Shown in pieces: positions 33,749 through 42,941 of a DNA stretch of 64,000 nucleotides (the stretch's first letter is position 1; the number at the start of each line of letters is the position of its first letter). The position numbers and the translations under genes are program-made. The notes under the pieces are model-generated. The model was not told the DNA's origin. It saw only the letters and a program-made list of their open reading frames with translations, and did no database searches. The stretch spans positions 1,674,001-1,738,000 of the forward strand of contig NZ_CP011132.1 of NCBI RefSeq assembly GCF_000981805.1. The letters run 5' to 3'. This DNA comes from Citrobacter amalonaticus Y19 (GTDB lineage: Bacteria > Pseudomonadota > Gammaproteobacteria > Enterobacterales > Enterobacteriaceae).

Positions 33749-34738
33749 ATGAAACTCGCCGTCTACAGTACAAAGCAGTACGACAAGAAGTACCTGCAAC
33801 AGGTTAACGAGGCTTTTGGCTTTGAGCTTGAATTCTTTGATTTTCTGTTGACGGAGAAAACGGCAAAAACCGCACATGGTTGCGAAGCCGTTTGTATCTT
33901 CGTGAACGATGATGGCAGCCGTGCGGTACTCGAAGAGCTGAAAAATCATGGCGTTAAGTATATTGCGCTGCGCTGCGCGGGTTTCAATAACGTCGATCTG
34001 GATGCCGCAAAAGAACTCGGTCTGCAGGTCGTTCGCGTCCCGGCCTATTCTCCGGAAGCCGTCGCAGAACACGCGGTGGGCATGATGATGACTCTCAACC
34101 GCCGCATTCACCGCGCTTACCAGCGTACCCGCGACGCCAACTTCTCTCTTGAAGGGTTAACGGGTTTCACCATGCACGGTAAAACGGCGGGCGTCATTGG
34201 CACTGGGAAGATCGGCATCGCCGCCCTGCGTATTCTGAAAGGCTTTGGCATGCGTCTGCTGGCGTTTGACCCATACCCCAGCGCCGCGGCGCTCGAACTC
34301 GGCGTGGAATATGTTGACCTGTCGACACTGTTCGCCGAATCCGATGTGATTTCACTGCACTGCCCGTTAACACCGGAAAACTATCACCTGTTAAACCACG
34401 CCGCGTTTGATCAGATGAAGAACGGCGTGATGGTCATTAACACCAGTCGCGGTGCGTTGATTGATTCCCAGGCTGCAATTGAGGCGCTGAAAAATCAGAA
34501 AATTGGATCCCTCGGGATGGATGTTTACGAAAACGAGCGCGATCTGTTCTTCGAAGATAAGTCGAATGACGTCATCCAGGACGATGTCTTCCGTCGCCTG
34601 TCAGCTTGTCATAACGTGTTGTTCACCGGGCATCAGGCTTTCCTGACCGCTGAAGCGCTGACCAGCATTTCTGAGACCACGCTAGAGAATTTGCGGCAGT
34701 TAGCGAGCGGAGAAACCTGTCCTAACGCCCTGTTCTGA
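33749..34738 (+). CDS. ldhA: Fermentative D-lactate dehydrogenase
   Basis: This 329-aa NADH-dependent enzyme reduces pyruvate to D-lactate during fermentation. The 2-hydroxyacid dehydrogenase features are complete: Rossmann motif GTGKIG, catalytic Arg in NTSRGALID, Glu in DVYENERD and His in FTGHQAF. GGAGAAAG precedes the ATG. It is divergent from ydbH and followed by a terminator and hslJ, as in E. coli. Confidence 0.97.
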   Translation: MKLAVYSTKQYDKKYLQQVNEAFGFELEFFDFLLTEKTAKTAHGCEAVCIFVNDDGSRAVLEELKNHGVKYIALRCAGFNNVDLDAAKELGLQVVRVPAYSPEAVAEHAVGMMMTLNRRIHRAYQRTRDANFSLEGLTGFTMHGKTAGVIGTGKIGIAALRILKGFGMRLLAFDPYPSAAALELGVEYVDLSTLFAESDVISLHCPLTPENYHLLNHAAFDQMKNGVMVINTSRGALIDSQAAIEALKNQKIGSLGMDVYENERDLFFEDKSNDVIQDDVFRRLSACHNVLFTGHQAFLTAEALTSISETTLENLRQLASGETCPNALF

Positions 34739-34744
34739 TCCGAT

Positions 34745-34768
34745 CGCCCTCCGGTTTCCGGAGGGCAT
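34745..34768 (+). terminator. Terminator after ldhA
   Basis: A 9-bp stem GCCCTCCGG / CCGGAGGGC with a TTT loop is followed by a short T-rich stretch. Confidence 0.8.
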
Positions 34769-34847
34769 TTCAGAATTTCCCCAAAGCCACTGGCGATAAG
34801 ATCGGTATGCTGTCGGTGGCAATTACGTTTTAATGCAGAGAGTTAAC

Positions 34848-35267
34848 ATGAAAAAGGTCATAGCGCTGGTTGCGCTGAGCCTGCTGGTAGCAGGTTGTGT
34901 AAGCAATGGAAAAGTATCGGTTAGCCGTGAGCAATTGCAGCATCACCGTTTTGTTCTGGAGAGCGTAGACGGTAAACCGGTCAATGCGGCGGGCCATCCG
35001 CTTGAGTTGAGCTTTGGCGAAAAAATGACGATTTCCGGCAATATGTGCAATCGCTTCAACGGTCAGGCATCACTCTCTGACGGCGCATTGAAAGTAAAAG
35101 AGATGGCGATGACCCGGATGATGTGCGCCGATCCCAAACTCAGCGAGCTGGACAACACCCTCAGCACCATGCTGAAACAGGGCGCACAGGTCGACCTGAC
35201 CGCGAACCAGCTCACTCTGGCGACGGCGGAACACACGTTAAGCTATAAACTTGCCGATTTAATGTAG
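34848..35267 (+). CDS. hslJ: HslJ, heat-inducible META-domain lipoprotein
   Basis: This 139-aa lipoprotein has lipobox VAGC (Cys17) and one META domain with the conserved ISGNMCNRFNG and MTRMMCAD segments; two Cys may form a disulphide. In E. coli HslJ is heat-inducible and linked to novobiocin resistance. I start at 34848 (MKKVIALVALSL), which gives a clean signal peptide; five extra N-terminal residues would break it. Confidence 0.94.
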   Translation: MKKVIALVALSLLVAGCVSNGKVSVSREQLQHHRFVLESVDGKPVNAAGHPLELSFGEKMTISGNMCNRFNGQASLSDGALKVKEMAMTRMMCADPKLSELDNTLSTMLKQGAQVDLTANQLTLATAEHTLSYKLADLM

Positions 35268-35277
35268 TAACGGGGGC

Positions 35278-35550
35278 TTAATAGCTACCACAGCTTCCTG
35301 CGGCGAGGGATTGCTCACTGCAACGTTTGCCGTTGGGAAGCGCGCACATGCCGATTGCCGATCCATCCAGTTGACGAGCAACGGAAAGCGAACCGCCAAT
35401 CATGGCGCAATTGGCCTCACCGGAACTGGTCATTGATGCTTTTAAACCCGGTGCGACATGTGCTGCTGTCGCCTGTTGAACAGGTTCGTTGTCACTGCTG
35501 CAAGCCGACAATAATAACGCGGCACATCCTACCCAAAACGCTGCGCGCAT
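35278..35550 (-). CDS. ydbJ: YdbJ-like DUF333 lipoprotein
   Basis: This 90-aa lipoprotein has lipobox LSAC and a C-terminal DUF333 domain (CAMIGGSL...GMCALPNGKRCSEQSL...CGSY) with four Cys likely forming disulphides. It matches E. coli YdbJ in position beside hslJ and in its conserved C-terminus; the linker differs. The ATG at 35550 has GGGGAG upstream. Function is unknown. Confidence 0.92.
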   Translation of the reverse strand: MRAAFWVGCAALLLSACSSDNEPVQQATAAHVAPGLKASMTSSGEANCAMIGGSLSVARQLDGSAIGMCALPNGKRCSEQSLAAGSCGSY

Positions 35551-35706
35551 TTGACTCCCCTTATATTCTGTAAGCATAAACAAGCCGCACTAATAATAGG
35601 CATCCGAATCCGTCGCGTCGAGAGCCAAAACGCGCATTTATGCGGCCCCGCCGCATTTTATTGCGCTTTTTCACCTGCTTTTTGATCCCAAAGACCTGTT
35701 CTGTCG

Positions 35707-36234
35707 TTATGCGCTTACCCGACGCGCGGTCAGATAGTGCGCCTGCCAGTACTGATTCGACAAATGTGACAGCGTCACACCTTGCGAACTGGACGCATGA
35801 ATAAAGGAATCATTGCCGATATAGACGCCAACATGATGTACGTTCGGCTCCGTTTTAAAGAACACCAGATCGCCAACTTTTAGTTCACGCTGACTGACTC
35901 TCTGCCCCATGTGACTTTGCTCCTGCGCGGTCCGCGGCAAGCGTCTATGGATAACCGAGGCAATAATTCTGCGCGTAAACGCCGAGCAATCAATACCGTT
36001 GCGGCTGTCACCCCCCCAACGGTAATCAGTTCCTCTCCACACCGCAAATTCACTCATAATGCGACGCTTCAGTTGCGCTTTCTTATTCGGAACAGGCGCT
36101 TGTGAAAAGTACCCTTCAGAATAAGAGAGTGGCGAATACGTATTGAACCCCCAGTCTTTGGCCTGGTTTTTCACAAAGGCAAATGACGATGACGAGACGG
36201 AAATAAGTAAAGTAAGCAGTAATATTCGAAACAT
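35707..36234 (-). CDS. Secreted NlpC/P60 peptidoglycan endopeptidase
   Basis: This 175-aa protein has a signal peptide (SSSSFA near residue 19), a basic linker and an NlpC/P60 domain from about 55. The catalytic triad is visible: Cys83 in GIDCSAF, His134 in HHVGVYIG and a third His146 in FIHASS. The family cleaves D-Glu-mDAP or mDAP-D-Ala bonds in murein. It resembles NlpC and MepS but is neither, and I know no such gene at this place in E. coli K-12, so it is accessory. No lipobox is seen, so it should be free in the periplasm. Confidence 0.88.
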   Translation of the reverse strand: MFRILLLTLLISVSSSSFAFVKNQAKDWGFNTYSPLSYSEGYFSQAPVPNKKAQLKRRIMSEFAVWRGTDYRWGGDSRNGIDCSAFTRRIIASVIHRRLPRTAQEQSHMGQRVSQRELKVGDLVFFKTEPNVHHVGVYIGNDSFIHASSSQGVTLSHLSNQYWQAHYLTARRVSA

Positions 36235-36842
36235 AACCTAATCAAAACAATTAAATACATGAACACATCCCTACTTTTGGCGCACGAAAAGATTTATCGA
36301 TAGCGATAAATAAAAGAGTCATTTTTGTTATAACGCGTAGTCGCGATTAATAGAAATTATCGACATTCGTTAACGCGACGATTTACAGGCGCTTTTTGTC
36401 CTTAACAGCGCTCAGTATAGGCGCGAGGAGCCTGATACCGAACTTAAAAAGCCTTATTAAGAAATTTACGTCGTGACGATAACCACGAAGACAATAAATT
36501 GATTAAGGAAATTCTCAAAGAAAATCAAAATCCATTTTTGGACAATACGTTTTATCGTGTTGCACCTGCGAGAATATTGTCGCGATGAATAAAGAAAAAT
36601 TCATCTCTCTTCCCACATTCAATAACCAGCTCGTAACAAAAAATCACAATAAAATATATAGCCAGGTGTTTATCGTCGCGGAATAAAATGGTCGCTATTT
36701 TTGCGATCCTTGTGTCAATTTGTGCACTCGAAAGCAGCACAACTTCAAGGGAATACAGGAAAGTCCTATACTAAGAGAATAACTATCAGGGCGCTACGTT
36801 GTTTCCTGCGTCCCTCTTTTTTGCGCAATGTAAGGGTGTCAC
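36235..36842. other. 608-bp AT-rich intergenic region upstream of ydbK
   Basis: No supported gene. A 34-codon frame at 36585-36689 has no ribosome site. The ydbK promoter should lie in the last 150 bp (TATACT near 36767-36772). A short palindrome TTTATCGATAGCGATAAA occurs near 36292-36309. TTGATTAAGGAAAT near 36498 is only half of a FNR box. Confidence 0.4.
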
Positions 36843-39800
36843 ATGCAAACAATTGACGGTAATGGTGCAGTCGCCTCGGTGGCGTTTCGTACCAGTGAAG
36901 TTATCGCCATCTACCCCATTACGCCCAGTTCAACGATGGCCGAACAGGCAGATGCCTGGGCAGGCAACGGGCTTAAAAATGTCTGGGGAGATACGCCGCG
37001 CGTCGTCGAAATGCAGTCGGAAGGCGGCGCGATCGCGACCGTGCACGGTGCGCTGCAAACCGGCGCGCTTGCCACCTCCTTTACCTCTTCACAGGGATTA
37101 CTGCTGATGATCCCCACGCTGTACAAACTGGCGGGACAACTGACCCCCTTTGTACTGCATGTCGCCGCACGAACGGTGGCTACCCACGCGCTGTCTATTT
37201 TTGGCGATCATTCTGACGTCATGGCCGTCCGCCAGACCGGCTGCGCCATGCTGTGCGCGGCGAGCGTACAGGAGGCACAGGACTTCGCGCTGATCTCGCA
37301 AATCGCCACCCTGAAAAGCCGGGTTCCCTTTATTCACTTCTTTGATGGTTTCCGCACCTCGCATGAAATCAACAAAATCATCCCGCTGGCCGATGACACC
37401 CTTCGCGGCCTGATGCCGCAGGCTGAAATTGATGCGCACCGGGCGCGGGCGCTCAATCCGGAACATCCGGTGATCCGCGGCGCCTCCGCGAATCCGGACA
37501 CTTACTTCCAGTCCCGCGAGGCAACCAATCCGTGGTACGACGCCGTCTATGACCATGTCGAACAGGCGATGAATGACTTCGCGGCGGCTACCGGTCGTCA
37601 GTATCAGCCGTTTGAATACTACGGTCACCCGCAGGCCGAACGGGTCATCATTCTGATGGGCTCCGCCATTGGTACCAGCGAAGAAGTGGTCGATGAACTG
37701 TTGACGCGCGGCGAGAAAGTCGGGGTACTGAAAGTCCGTCTGTTCCGCCCCTTCTCGGCTAAGCATCTGCTGCGAGCCTTGCCTGAATCCGTCCGCGCGG
37801 TTGCCGTGCTCGATCGAACCAAAGAACCGGGGTCGCAGGCCGAACCGTTATATCTGGACGTGATGACCGCGCTGGCGGAAGCCTTCAACTGCGGCGAACG
37901 CGAAACGTTGCCGCGCGTGATTGGCGGCCGCTATGGCCTTTCGTCAAAAGAGTTTGGTCCGGACTGTGTGCTGGCAGTCTTTACTGAACTGAGCCAGGCT
38001 AAACCCAAACCGCGCTTTACCGTCGGCATCTACGATGATGTGACTAACCTGTCGCTGCCGCTGCCTGAGAACACCCTGCCTGCGACCGCCAAACTGGAGG
38101 CGCTGTTTTACGGTCTCGGCAGTGACGGCAGCGTTTCGGCGACCAAGAACAACATCAAGATCATCGGTAATTCGACGCCGTGGTATGCCCAGGGCTACTT
38201 CGTGTACGATTCCAAAAAGGCCGGTGGTCTGACGGTGTCTCACCTGCGCGTGAGTGAACAACCGATCCGCTCCGCTTACCTGGTCTCTCAGGCCGATTTT
38301 GTCGGCTGCCACCAGTTACAGTTTATCGACAAGTACCAGATGGCTGAGCGGCTGAAGCCCGGTGGGATTTTCCTGCTGAATACGCCGTATCCCGCCGATG
38401 AAGTCTGGTCGCGGTTGCCGCAGGAAGTACAGGCGGTGCTTAACCAGAAGAAAGCGCGTTTTTACGTCATTAATGCGGTGAAAATCGCCCGTGAATGTGG
38501 ACTGGCGGCGCGTATTAACACCGTCATGCAGATGGCGTTTTTCCATCTGACGCAAATCCTGCCAGGCGACAGCGCGCTGGCGGAGCTTCAGGGCGCGATT
38601 GCCAAAAGTTACAGTAGCAAAGGTCAGGACCTGGTGGAACGTAACTGGCAGGCACTGGCGCTGGCGCGAGAATCCGTTGCTGAAGTGCCGCTGCAGGCGG
38701 TTGATCCACACAGCGCCAACCGTCCTCCGGTGGTGTCTGACGCCGCGCCTGATTTTGTCAAAACGGTCACCGCCGCCATGCTCGCGGGCCTCGGCGACGC
38801 CCTTCCCGTTTCGGCGCTACCGCCCGACGGCACCTGGCCGATGGGCACCACGCGCTGGGAAAAACGCAACATCGCCGAAGAGATCCCCATCTGGAAAGAA
38901 GAGCTTTGCACCCAGTGTAACCACTGCGTTGCCGCCTGCCCGCACTCGGCCATTCGTGCCAAGGTGGTTTCGCCGGACGCGATGGAAAACGCCCCTGCCA
39001 GCCTGCATTCGCTGGATGTGAAATCACGCGACATGCGCGGGCAGAAATACGTGCTGCAGGTCGCGCCGGAAGACTGCACCGGCTGTAATCTGTGCGTGGA
39101 AGTCTGTCCGGCGAAAGACCGTCAGGATCCGGATATCAAGGCCATCAACATGATGTCCCGCCTTGAACACGTCGAAGAAGAAAAAGTGAATTATGACTTC
39201 TTCCTCAGTCTGCCGGAAATTGATCGCAGCAAACTTGAACGCATCGATATCCGTACGTCGCAGTTGATTACGCCGCTGTTTGAGTATTCCGGCGCCTGTT
39301 CCGGCTGTGGCGAAACGCCGTATATCAAGTTACTGACGCAACTCTACGGCGACAGAATGCTGATCGCCAACGCCACCGGGTGTTCGTCTATTTACGGCGG
39401 AAACCTGCCTTCCACACCCTACACGACCGATGCCAATGGTCGCGGCCCGGCGTGGGCGAACTCGCTGTTTGAGGATAACGCAGAATTTGGTCTGGGCTTT
39501 CGTCTGACGGTCGATCAGCATCGGGTACGCGTTCTGCGCCTGCTTGAACAATTTGCCGATCGGATCCCGGCCGAACTGCACGAGGCGTTGCATACAGAAG
39601 CGACACCTGACGTGCGTCGCGAGCAGGTTGCCGCGCTGCGACAGCATCTGAAGGATGTCGACGGCGCACGTGAACTGCTCACCGACGCCGATGCGCTGGT
39701 AGAAAAATCCATCTGGCTGATTGGCGGTGACGGTTGGGCCTACGATATTGGCTTTGGCGGGTTGGATCATGTGCTGAGCCTGACGGAAAACGTCAATATT

Positions 39801-40367
39801 CTGGTGCTGGATACGCAGTGCTACTCCAACACGGGCGGTCAGGCATCAAAAGCCACGCCGCTCGGTGCCGTGACGAAATTTGGCGAGCACGGTAAGCGTA
39901 AGGCGCGTAAAGATCTGGGCGTCAGCATGATGATGTACGGTCATGTTTATGTGGCGCAGATTTCGCTCGGCGCGCAACTCAACCAGACCGTGAAGGCGAT
40001 TCAGGAAGCGGAAGCGTATCCTGGTCCGTCGCTGATCATCGCCTACAGCCCGTGTGAAGAACACGGCTATGACCTCGCGCTGAGTCACGATCAGATGCGT
40101 CAGTTGACGGCAACCGGCTTCTGGCCGCTGTACCGCTTTGACCCACGCCGCGCGGACGAAGGCAAATTGCCACTGGCGCTGGACTCTCGCCCACCGTCAG
40201 ATGCGCTGGCGGAGACATTGCTCAACGAGCAACGCTTCCGTCGCCTGAATGCACAGCAACCGGACGTGGCCGAGCAATTATGGAAAGACGCCGCGGCAGA
40301 TCTGCAAAAACGTTATGACTTCCTGGCGCAGTTGGCAGGTAAAGCAGAGAAGACCAGTACCGACTGA
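36843..40367 (+). CDS. ydbK: Pyruvate:ferredoxin/flavodoxin oxidoreductase YdbK
   Basis: This 1174-aa single-chain enzyme oxidatively decarboxylates pyruvate to acetyl-CoA, reducing flavodoxin or ferredoxin. In order: pyrimidine-binding domain, CoA-associated domain, gamma-like domain, a two-[4Fe-4S] ferredoxin domain (CTQCNHCVAACPHS near 689; CTGCNLCVEVCPAK near 744), the proximal cluster CSGCGETPY near 818, and the thiamine-diphosphate domain (GDGWAYDIGFGG). It is E. coli YdbK in length and place; NifJ is the synonym used in nitrogen fixers. E. coli ydbK responds to oxidative stress through SoxS. Confidence 0.97.
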   Translation: MQTIDGNGAVASVAFRTSEVIAIYPITPSSTMAEQADAWAGNGLKNVWGDTPRVVEMQSEGGAIATVHGALQTGALATSFTSSQGLLLMIPTLYKLAGQLTPFVLHVAARTVATHALSIFGDHSDVMAVRQTGCAMLCAASVQEAQDFALISQIATLKSRVPFIHFFDGFRTSHEINKIIPLADDTLRGLMPQAEIDAHRARALNPEHPVIRGASANPDTYFQSREATNPWYDAVYDHVEQAMNDFAAATGRQYQPFEYYGHPQAERVIILMGSAIGTSEEVVDELLTRGEKVGVLKVRLFRPFSAKHLLRALPESVRAVAVLDRTKEPGSQAEPLYLDVMTALAEAFNCGERETLPRVIGGRYGLSSKEFGPDCVLAVFTELSQAKPKPRFTVGIYDDVTNLSLPLPENTLPATAKLEALFYGLGSDGSVSATKNNIKIIGNSTPWYAQGYFVYDSKKAGGLTVSHLRVSEQPIRSAYLVSQADFVGCHQLQFIDKYQMAERLKPGGIFLLNTPYPADEVWSRLPQEVQAVLNQKKARFYVINAVKIARECGLAARINTVMQMAFFHLTQILPGDSALAELQGAIAKSYSSKGQDLVERNWQALALARESVAEVPLQAVDPHSANRPPVVSDAAPDFVKTVTAAMLAGLGDALPVSALPPDGTWPMGTTRWEKRNIAEEIPIWKEELCTQCNHCVAACPHSAIRAKVVSPDAMENAPASLHSLDVKSRDMRGQKYVLQVAPEDCTGCNLCVEVCPAKDRQDPDIKAINMMSRLEHVEEEKVNYDFFLSLPEIDRSKLERIDIRTSQLITPLFEYSGACSGCGETPYIKLLTQLYGDRMLIANATGCSSIYGGNLPSTPYTTDANGRGPAWANSLFEDNAEFGLGFRLTVDQHRVRVLRLLEQFADRIPAELHEALHTEATPDVRREQVAALRQHLKDVDGARELLTDADALVEKSIWLIGGDGWAYDIGFGGLDHVLSLTENVNILVLDTQCYSNTGGQASKATPLGAVTKFGEHGKRKARKDLGVSMMMYGHVYVAQISLGAQLNQTVKAIQEAEAYPGPSLIIAYSPCEEHGYDLALSHDQMRQLTATGFWPLYRFDPRRADEGKLPLALDSRPPSDALAETLLNEQRFRRLNAQQPDVAEQLWKDAAADLQKRYDFLAQLAGKAEKTSTD

Positions 40368-40396
40368 CCTGGTTGCTGGAATCTTTGTCTGAACGC

Positions 40397-40506
40397 AAAA
40401 AAAAGCCCGAACATCTGTTCGGGCTTGTCAATTTCTTTGTCGGCTAATCAGTACGTTTCGCAATGGACCAACAAAAAAGCAGTATGTGACAATAAAGGCA
40501 TATAAC
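40397..40506 (-). ncRNA. micC: Small RNA MicC
   Basis: Read on the minus strand, the 110-nt segment starts GTTATATGCCTTTATTGTCA, the MicC 5' end that pairs with ompC mRNA, and ends in the stem AAGCCCGAACA/TGTTCGGGCTT with a T8 tail. Its place between ydbK and ompN, opposite to both, is that of E. coli micC. The central part differs from E. coli, as expected for a free loop; Hfq-type U-rich stretches are present. The stem also serves as the ydbK-side terminator. Confidence 0.95.
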
Positions 40507-40732
40507 AGGCGCAGAATATCGCACTGGATTTATTTTGTATAATTTTTATTTTGTATGCTTTTTGAAATTATATTCACGCCAATTATTATCATTTCTGTGG
40601 AATTAATTATTTAAGGTTTTACTTAAGACGTAACAATTGATGCTTATCTCTTTACGGAACTTCTCCTTTAGCATGATTTCACTCCCCAACAGAGGGAGTT
40701 ACAGGTAAATAAAAAACTAAAGGATGACTTCG

Positions 40733-41857
40733 ATGAAAAGAAAAGTACTGGCTCTTGTTATCCCAGCCCTGTTAACCGCAGGCGCAGCGCATGCCGCTGA
40801 AGTTTATAATAAGGACGGCAACAAATTAGATCTCTATGGCAAAGTTGATGGCCTGCATTATTTTTCTGATGATGCCAACAGTGATGGCGATCAAACTTAT
40901 GTCCGTATGGGTTTTAAAGGTGAAACGCAGATCAATGACCAACTGACCGGTTATGGCCAGTGGGAATATCAGGTTAACGCCAACACCACCGAAAGCGATC
41001 ATGGCAACAGTTTTACTCGTCTTGCTTTTGCTGGCCTGAAATTTGGCGATTACGGTTCATTCGACTACGGTCGTAACTACGGCGTCATGTATGACGTGGA
41101 AGGCTGGACCGATATGCTGCCTGAATTTGGCGGCGACTCCTACACCCGTTCTGACAACTTTATGACTGGCCGTGCAAATGGTGTCGCGACTTATCGTAAT
41201 ACTGATTTCTTCGGCATGGTCAACGGCCTGAATGTCGCCCTTCAGTATCAGGGCACCAACGAAGATCAAATCACCAATGAACAGGAAGGCACCGGCAACG
41301 GCGGCGATCGTACCGCCCAGAACTCAAACGGCGACGGTTTTGGTATCTCGTCTACCTATGACTTCGGGATGGGCGTGAGCTTCGGCGCAGCCTACACCAC
41401 ATCCGATCGTACCAACGAGCAGGTTAATACCGGTGGTCGCGTCGCGGGTGGCGATAAGGCGGATGCATGGACAGCGGGTCTGAAATATGACGCCAACAAC
41501 ATTTATCTGGCTACTATGTATTCTGAAACCCGTAACATGACCCCGTACGGTGATGATGGCGTAGCAAACAAAACCCAGAACTTTGAAGTGACTGCGCAAT
41601 ACCAGTTCGACTTCGGTCTGCGTCCGGCGGTGTCCTTCCTGATGTCAAAAGGTAAAGATCTGACCGGTCAGGGCAATGACGACAGTAAAGATCTGGTGAA
41701 ATACGCGGATGTTGGCGCGACTTACTACTTCAACAAAAACATGTCCACCTACGTTGATTATAAAATCAACCTGCTGGATAACGACGACAACTTCTATTCT
41801 CGTAACAATATTAATACCGATGATGTCGTCGCACTCGGTATGGTCTACCAGTTCTAA
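40733..41857 (+). CDS. ompN: Porin OmpN
   Basis: This 374-aa general porin of the OmpC/OmpF family has a signal peptide (cleaved after AHA), 16 beta strands, the L3 constriction motif PEFGGD, and a C-terminal Phe (MVYQF) recognised by the BAM complex. It is closest to E. coli OmpN, same locus. I chose ATG 40733 because AAGGA lies at suitable spacing, whereas it abuts the ATG at 40724. The loop with QEGTGNGGDRT differs most from E. coli. Confidence 0.95.
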   Translation: MKRKVLALVIPALLTAGAAHAAEVYNKDGNKLDLYGKVDGLHYFSDDANSDGDQTYVRMGFKGETQINDQLTGYGQWEYQVNANTTESDHGNSFTRLAFAGLKFGDYGSFDYGRNYGVMYDVEGWTDMLPEFGGDSYTRSDNFMTGRANGVATYRNTDFFGMVNGLNVALQYQGTNEDQITNEQEGTGNGGDRTAQNSNGDGFGISSTYDFGMGVSFGAAYTTSDRTNEQVNTGGRVAGGDKADAWTAGLKYDANNIYLATMYSETRNMTPYGDDGVANKTQNFEVTAQYQFDFGLRPAVSFLMSKGKDLTGQGNDDSKDLVKYADVGATYYFNKNMSTYVDYKINLLDNDDNFYSRNNINTDDVVALGMVYQF

Positions 41858-41864
41858 GACCCTC

Positions 41865-41890
41865 AGCCCGCGGCTAACCGCGGGCTGTTA
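41865..41890 (+). terminator. Terminator after ompN
   Basis: A 10-bp stem CAGCCCGCGG / CCGCGGGCTG is followed by TTATC. Confidence 0.8.
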
Positions 41891-42013
41891 TCACTTTCAC
41901 CCGGTTATAACCCATCCGTTTTATCTATAACAAAACGCGATATCTTGTAGACTAAAATCCCCTTCGGTTAGATGATATATTCACTGTATGACCTGCCGTC
42001 GAGGATGCCCGCC

Positions 42014-42226
42014 ATGAACCACCAACCCGTAAAATCATCACGAATCGCATCCGTTGGCTATGACGAGAAATCTTCTACCCTGGAAATCCGTTTCTACCAG
42101 ACGGGTGTTCTGCAATATCGCGGCGTTCCGGCGCATATATACCGAAATTTTCTTTCCGTGGTCTCAAAGGGCCGGTTTTATGACGGGGTTATTAAGGGTA
42201 AATACCCGGAAATTAAAAACAAATAA
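42014..42226 (+). CDS. KTSC-domain protein
   Basis: This 70-aa protein is almost entirely a KTSC domain: SSRIASVGYDEKSSTLEI at the start, then the LQYRGVPAHIY and SKGRFYDGVIKGKYP segments. The domain is named after related sequences in lysyl-tRNA synthetases; its function is unknown, with RNA binding suggested. GAGG lies nine bases before the ATG at 42014; a frame from 41972 is longer but has no site. It lies between ompN and uspF. Confidence 0.88.
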   Translation: MNHQPVKSSRIASVGYDEKSSTLEIRFYQTGVLQYRGVPAHIYRNFLSVVSKGRFYDGVIKGKYPEIKNK

Positions 42227-42307
42227 TGTTGAAATGTGATCATTGTCATTGTACTGAATCTGCGATAAGACGTTACACTTTCTATGGATACTCAAACAGG
42301 AGGTTTA

Positions 42308-42742
42308 ATGAACAGAACAATTCTTGTCCCCATCGATATTTCAGACTCAGAATTAACGCAACGCGTGATTAATCATGTCGAAGCCGAGGCGAAAATTGAC
42401 GATGCGCAGGTTCATTTCCTGACCGTCATCCCATCTCTGCCTTACTATTCTGCACTGGGCCTGGCCTACTCTGCGGAGTTGCCGGCCATGGACGATCTGA
42501 AAGCCGAAGCGAAATCTCAACTGGAAGAGGTCATCAAGAAGTTCACTATCCCGTCGGACAGAGTACAGATCCATATCGCTGAAGGGTCGCCGAAAGACAA
42601 GATTCTGGAAATGGCGAAAAAACTCGCGGTGGATATGGTGATTATTGCGTCACACCGTCCGGACATTACCACATATCTGTTAGGGTCGAACGCTGCTGCC
42701 GTAGTACGCCATGCAGAGTGCTCCGTACTGGTCGTACGCTAA
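42308..42742 (+). CDS. uspF: Universal stress protein F
   Basis: This 144-aa UspA-superfamily protein has the alpha/beta nucleotide-binding fold; the ATP-binding G-2X-G-9X-G(S/T) motif is only partly kept (IIASHRPDITTYLLGSNAAAV in two parts). E. coli UspF (YnaF) is linked to fimbriation and adhesion and has the same length. AGGAGG precedes the ATG at 42308. A terminator follows. Confidence 0.95.
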   Translation: MNRTILVPIDISDSELTQRVINHVEAEAKIDDAQVHFLTVIPSLPYYSALGLAYSAELPAMDDLKAEAKSQLEEVIKKFTIPSDRVQIHIAEGSPKDKILEMAKKLAVDMVIIASHRPDITTYLLGSNAAAVVRHAECSVLVVR

Positions 42743-42748
42743 CCTTTT

Positions 42749-42777
42749 CAGCCCGCACATCGCTGCGGGCTTTTTGC
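42749..42777 (+). terminator. Terminator after uspF
   Basis: The stem AGCCCGCA / TGCGGGCT with a short loop is followed by five T's. Confidence 0.88.
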
Positions 42778-42941
42778 CTCTCCCTCTGACATCACGCCTG
42801 ATGCGTTCTATAAATGTGCTGACATTTTTCTCACTTATTCGTACCATACGGGCCACTATTTTTAAATCAGACAGCTTTGCCGGTCTCTCCACCGCGACGC
42901 CTGCTCTTCTGATGCCACACAATGAATTGAGCCTCTATTAA

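Noticed and set aside
36585..36689. 34-codon frame in the ydbK upstream region
   Set aside because: No ribosome site, and composition is like the surrounding AT-rich DNA.
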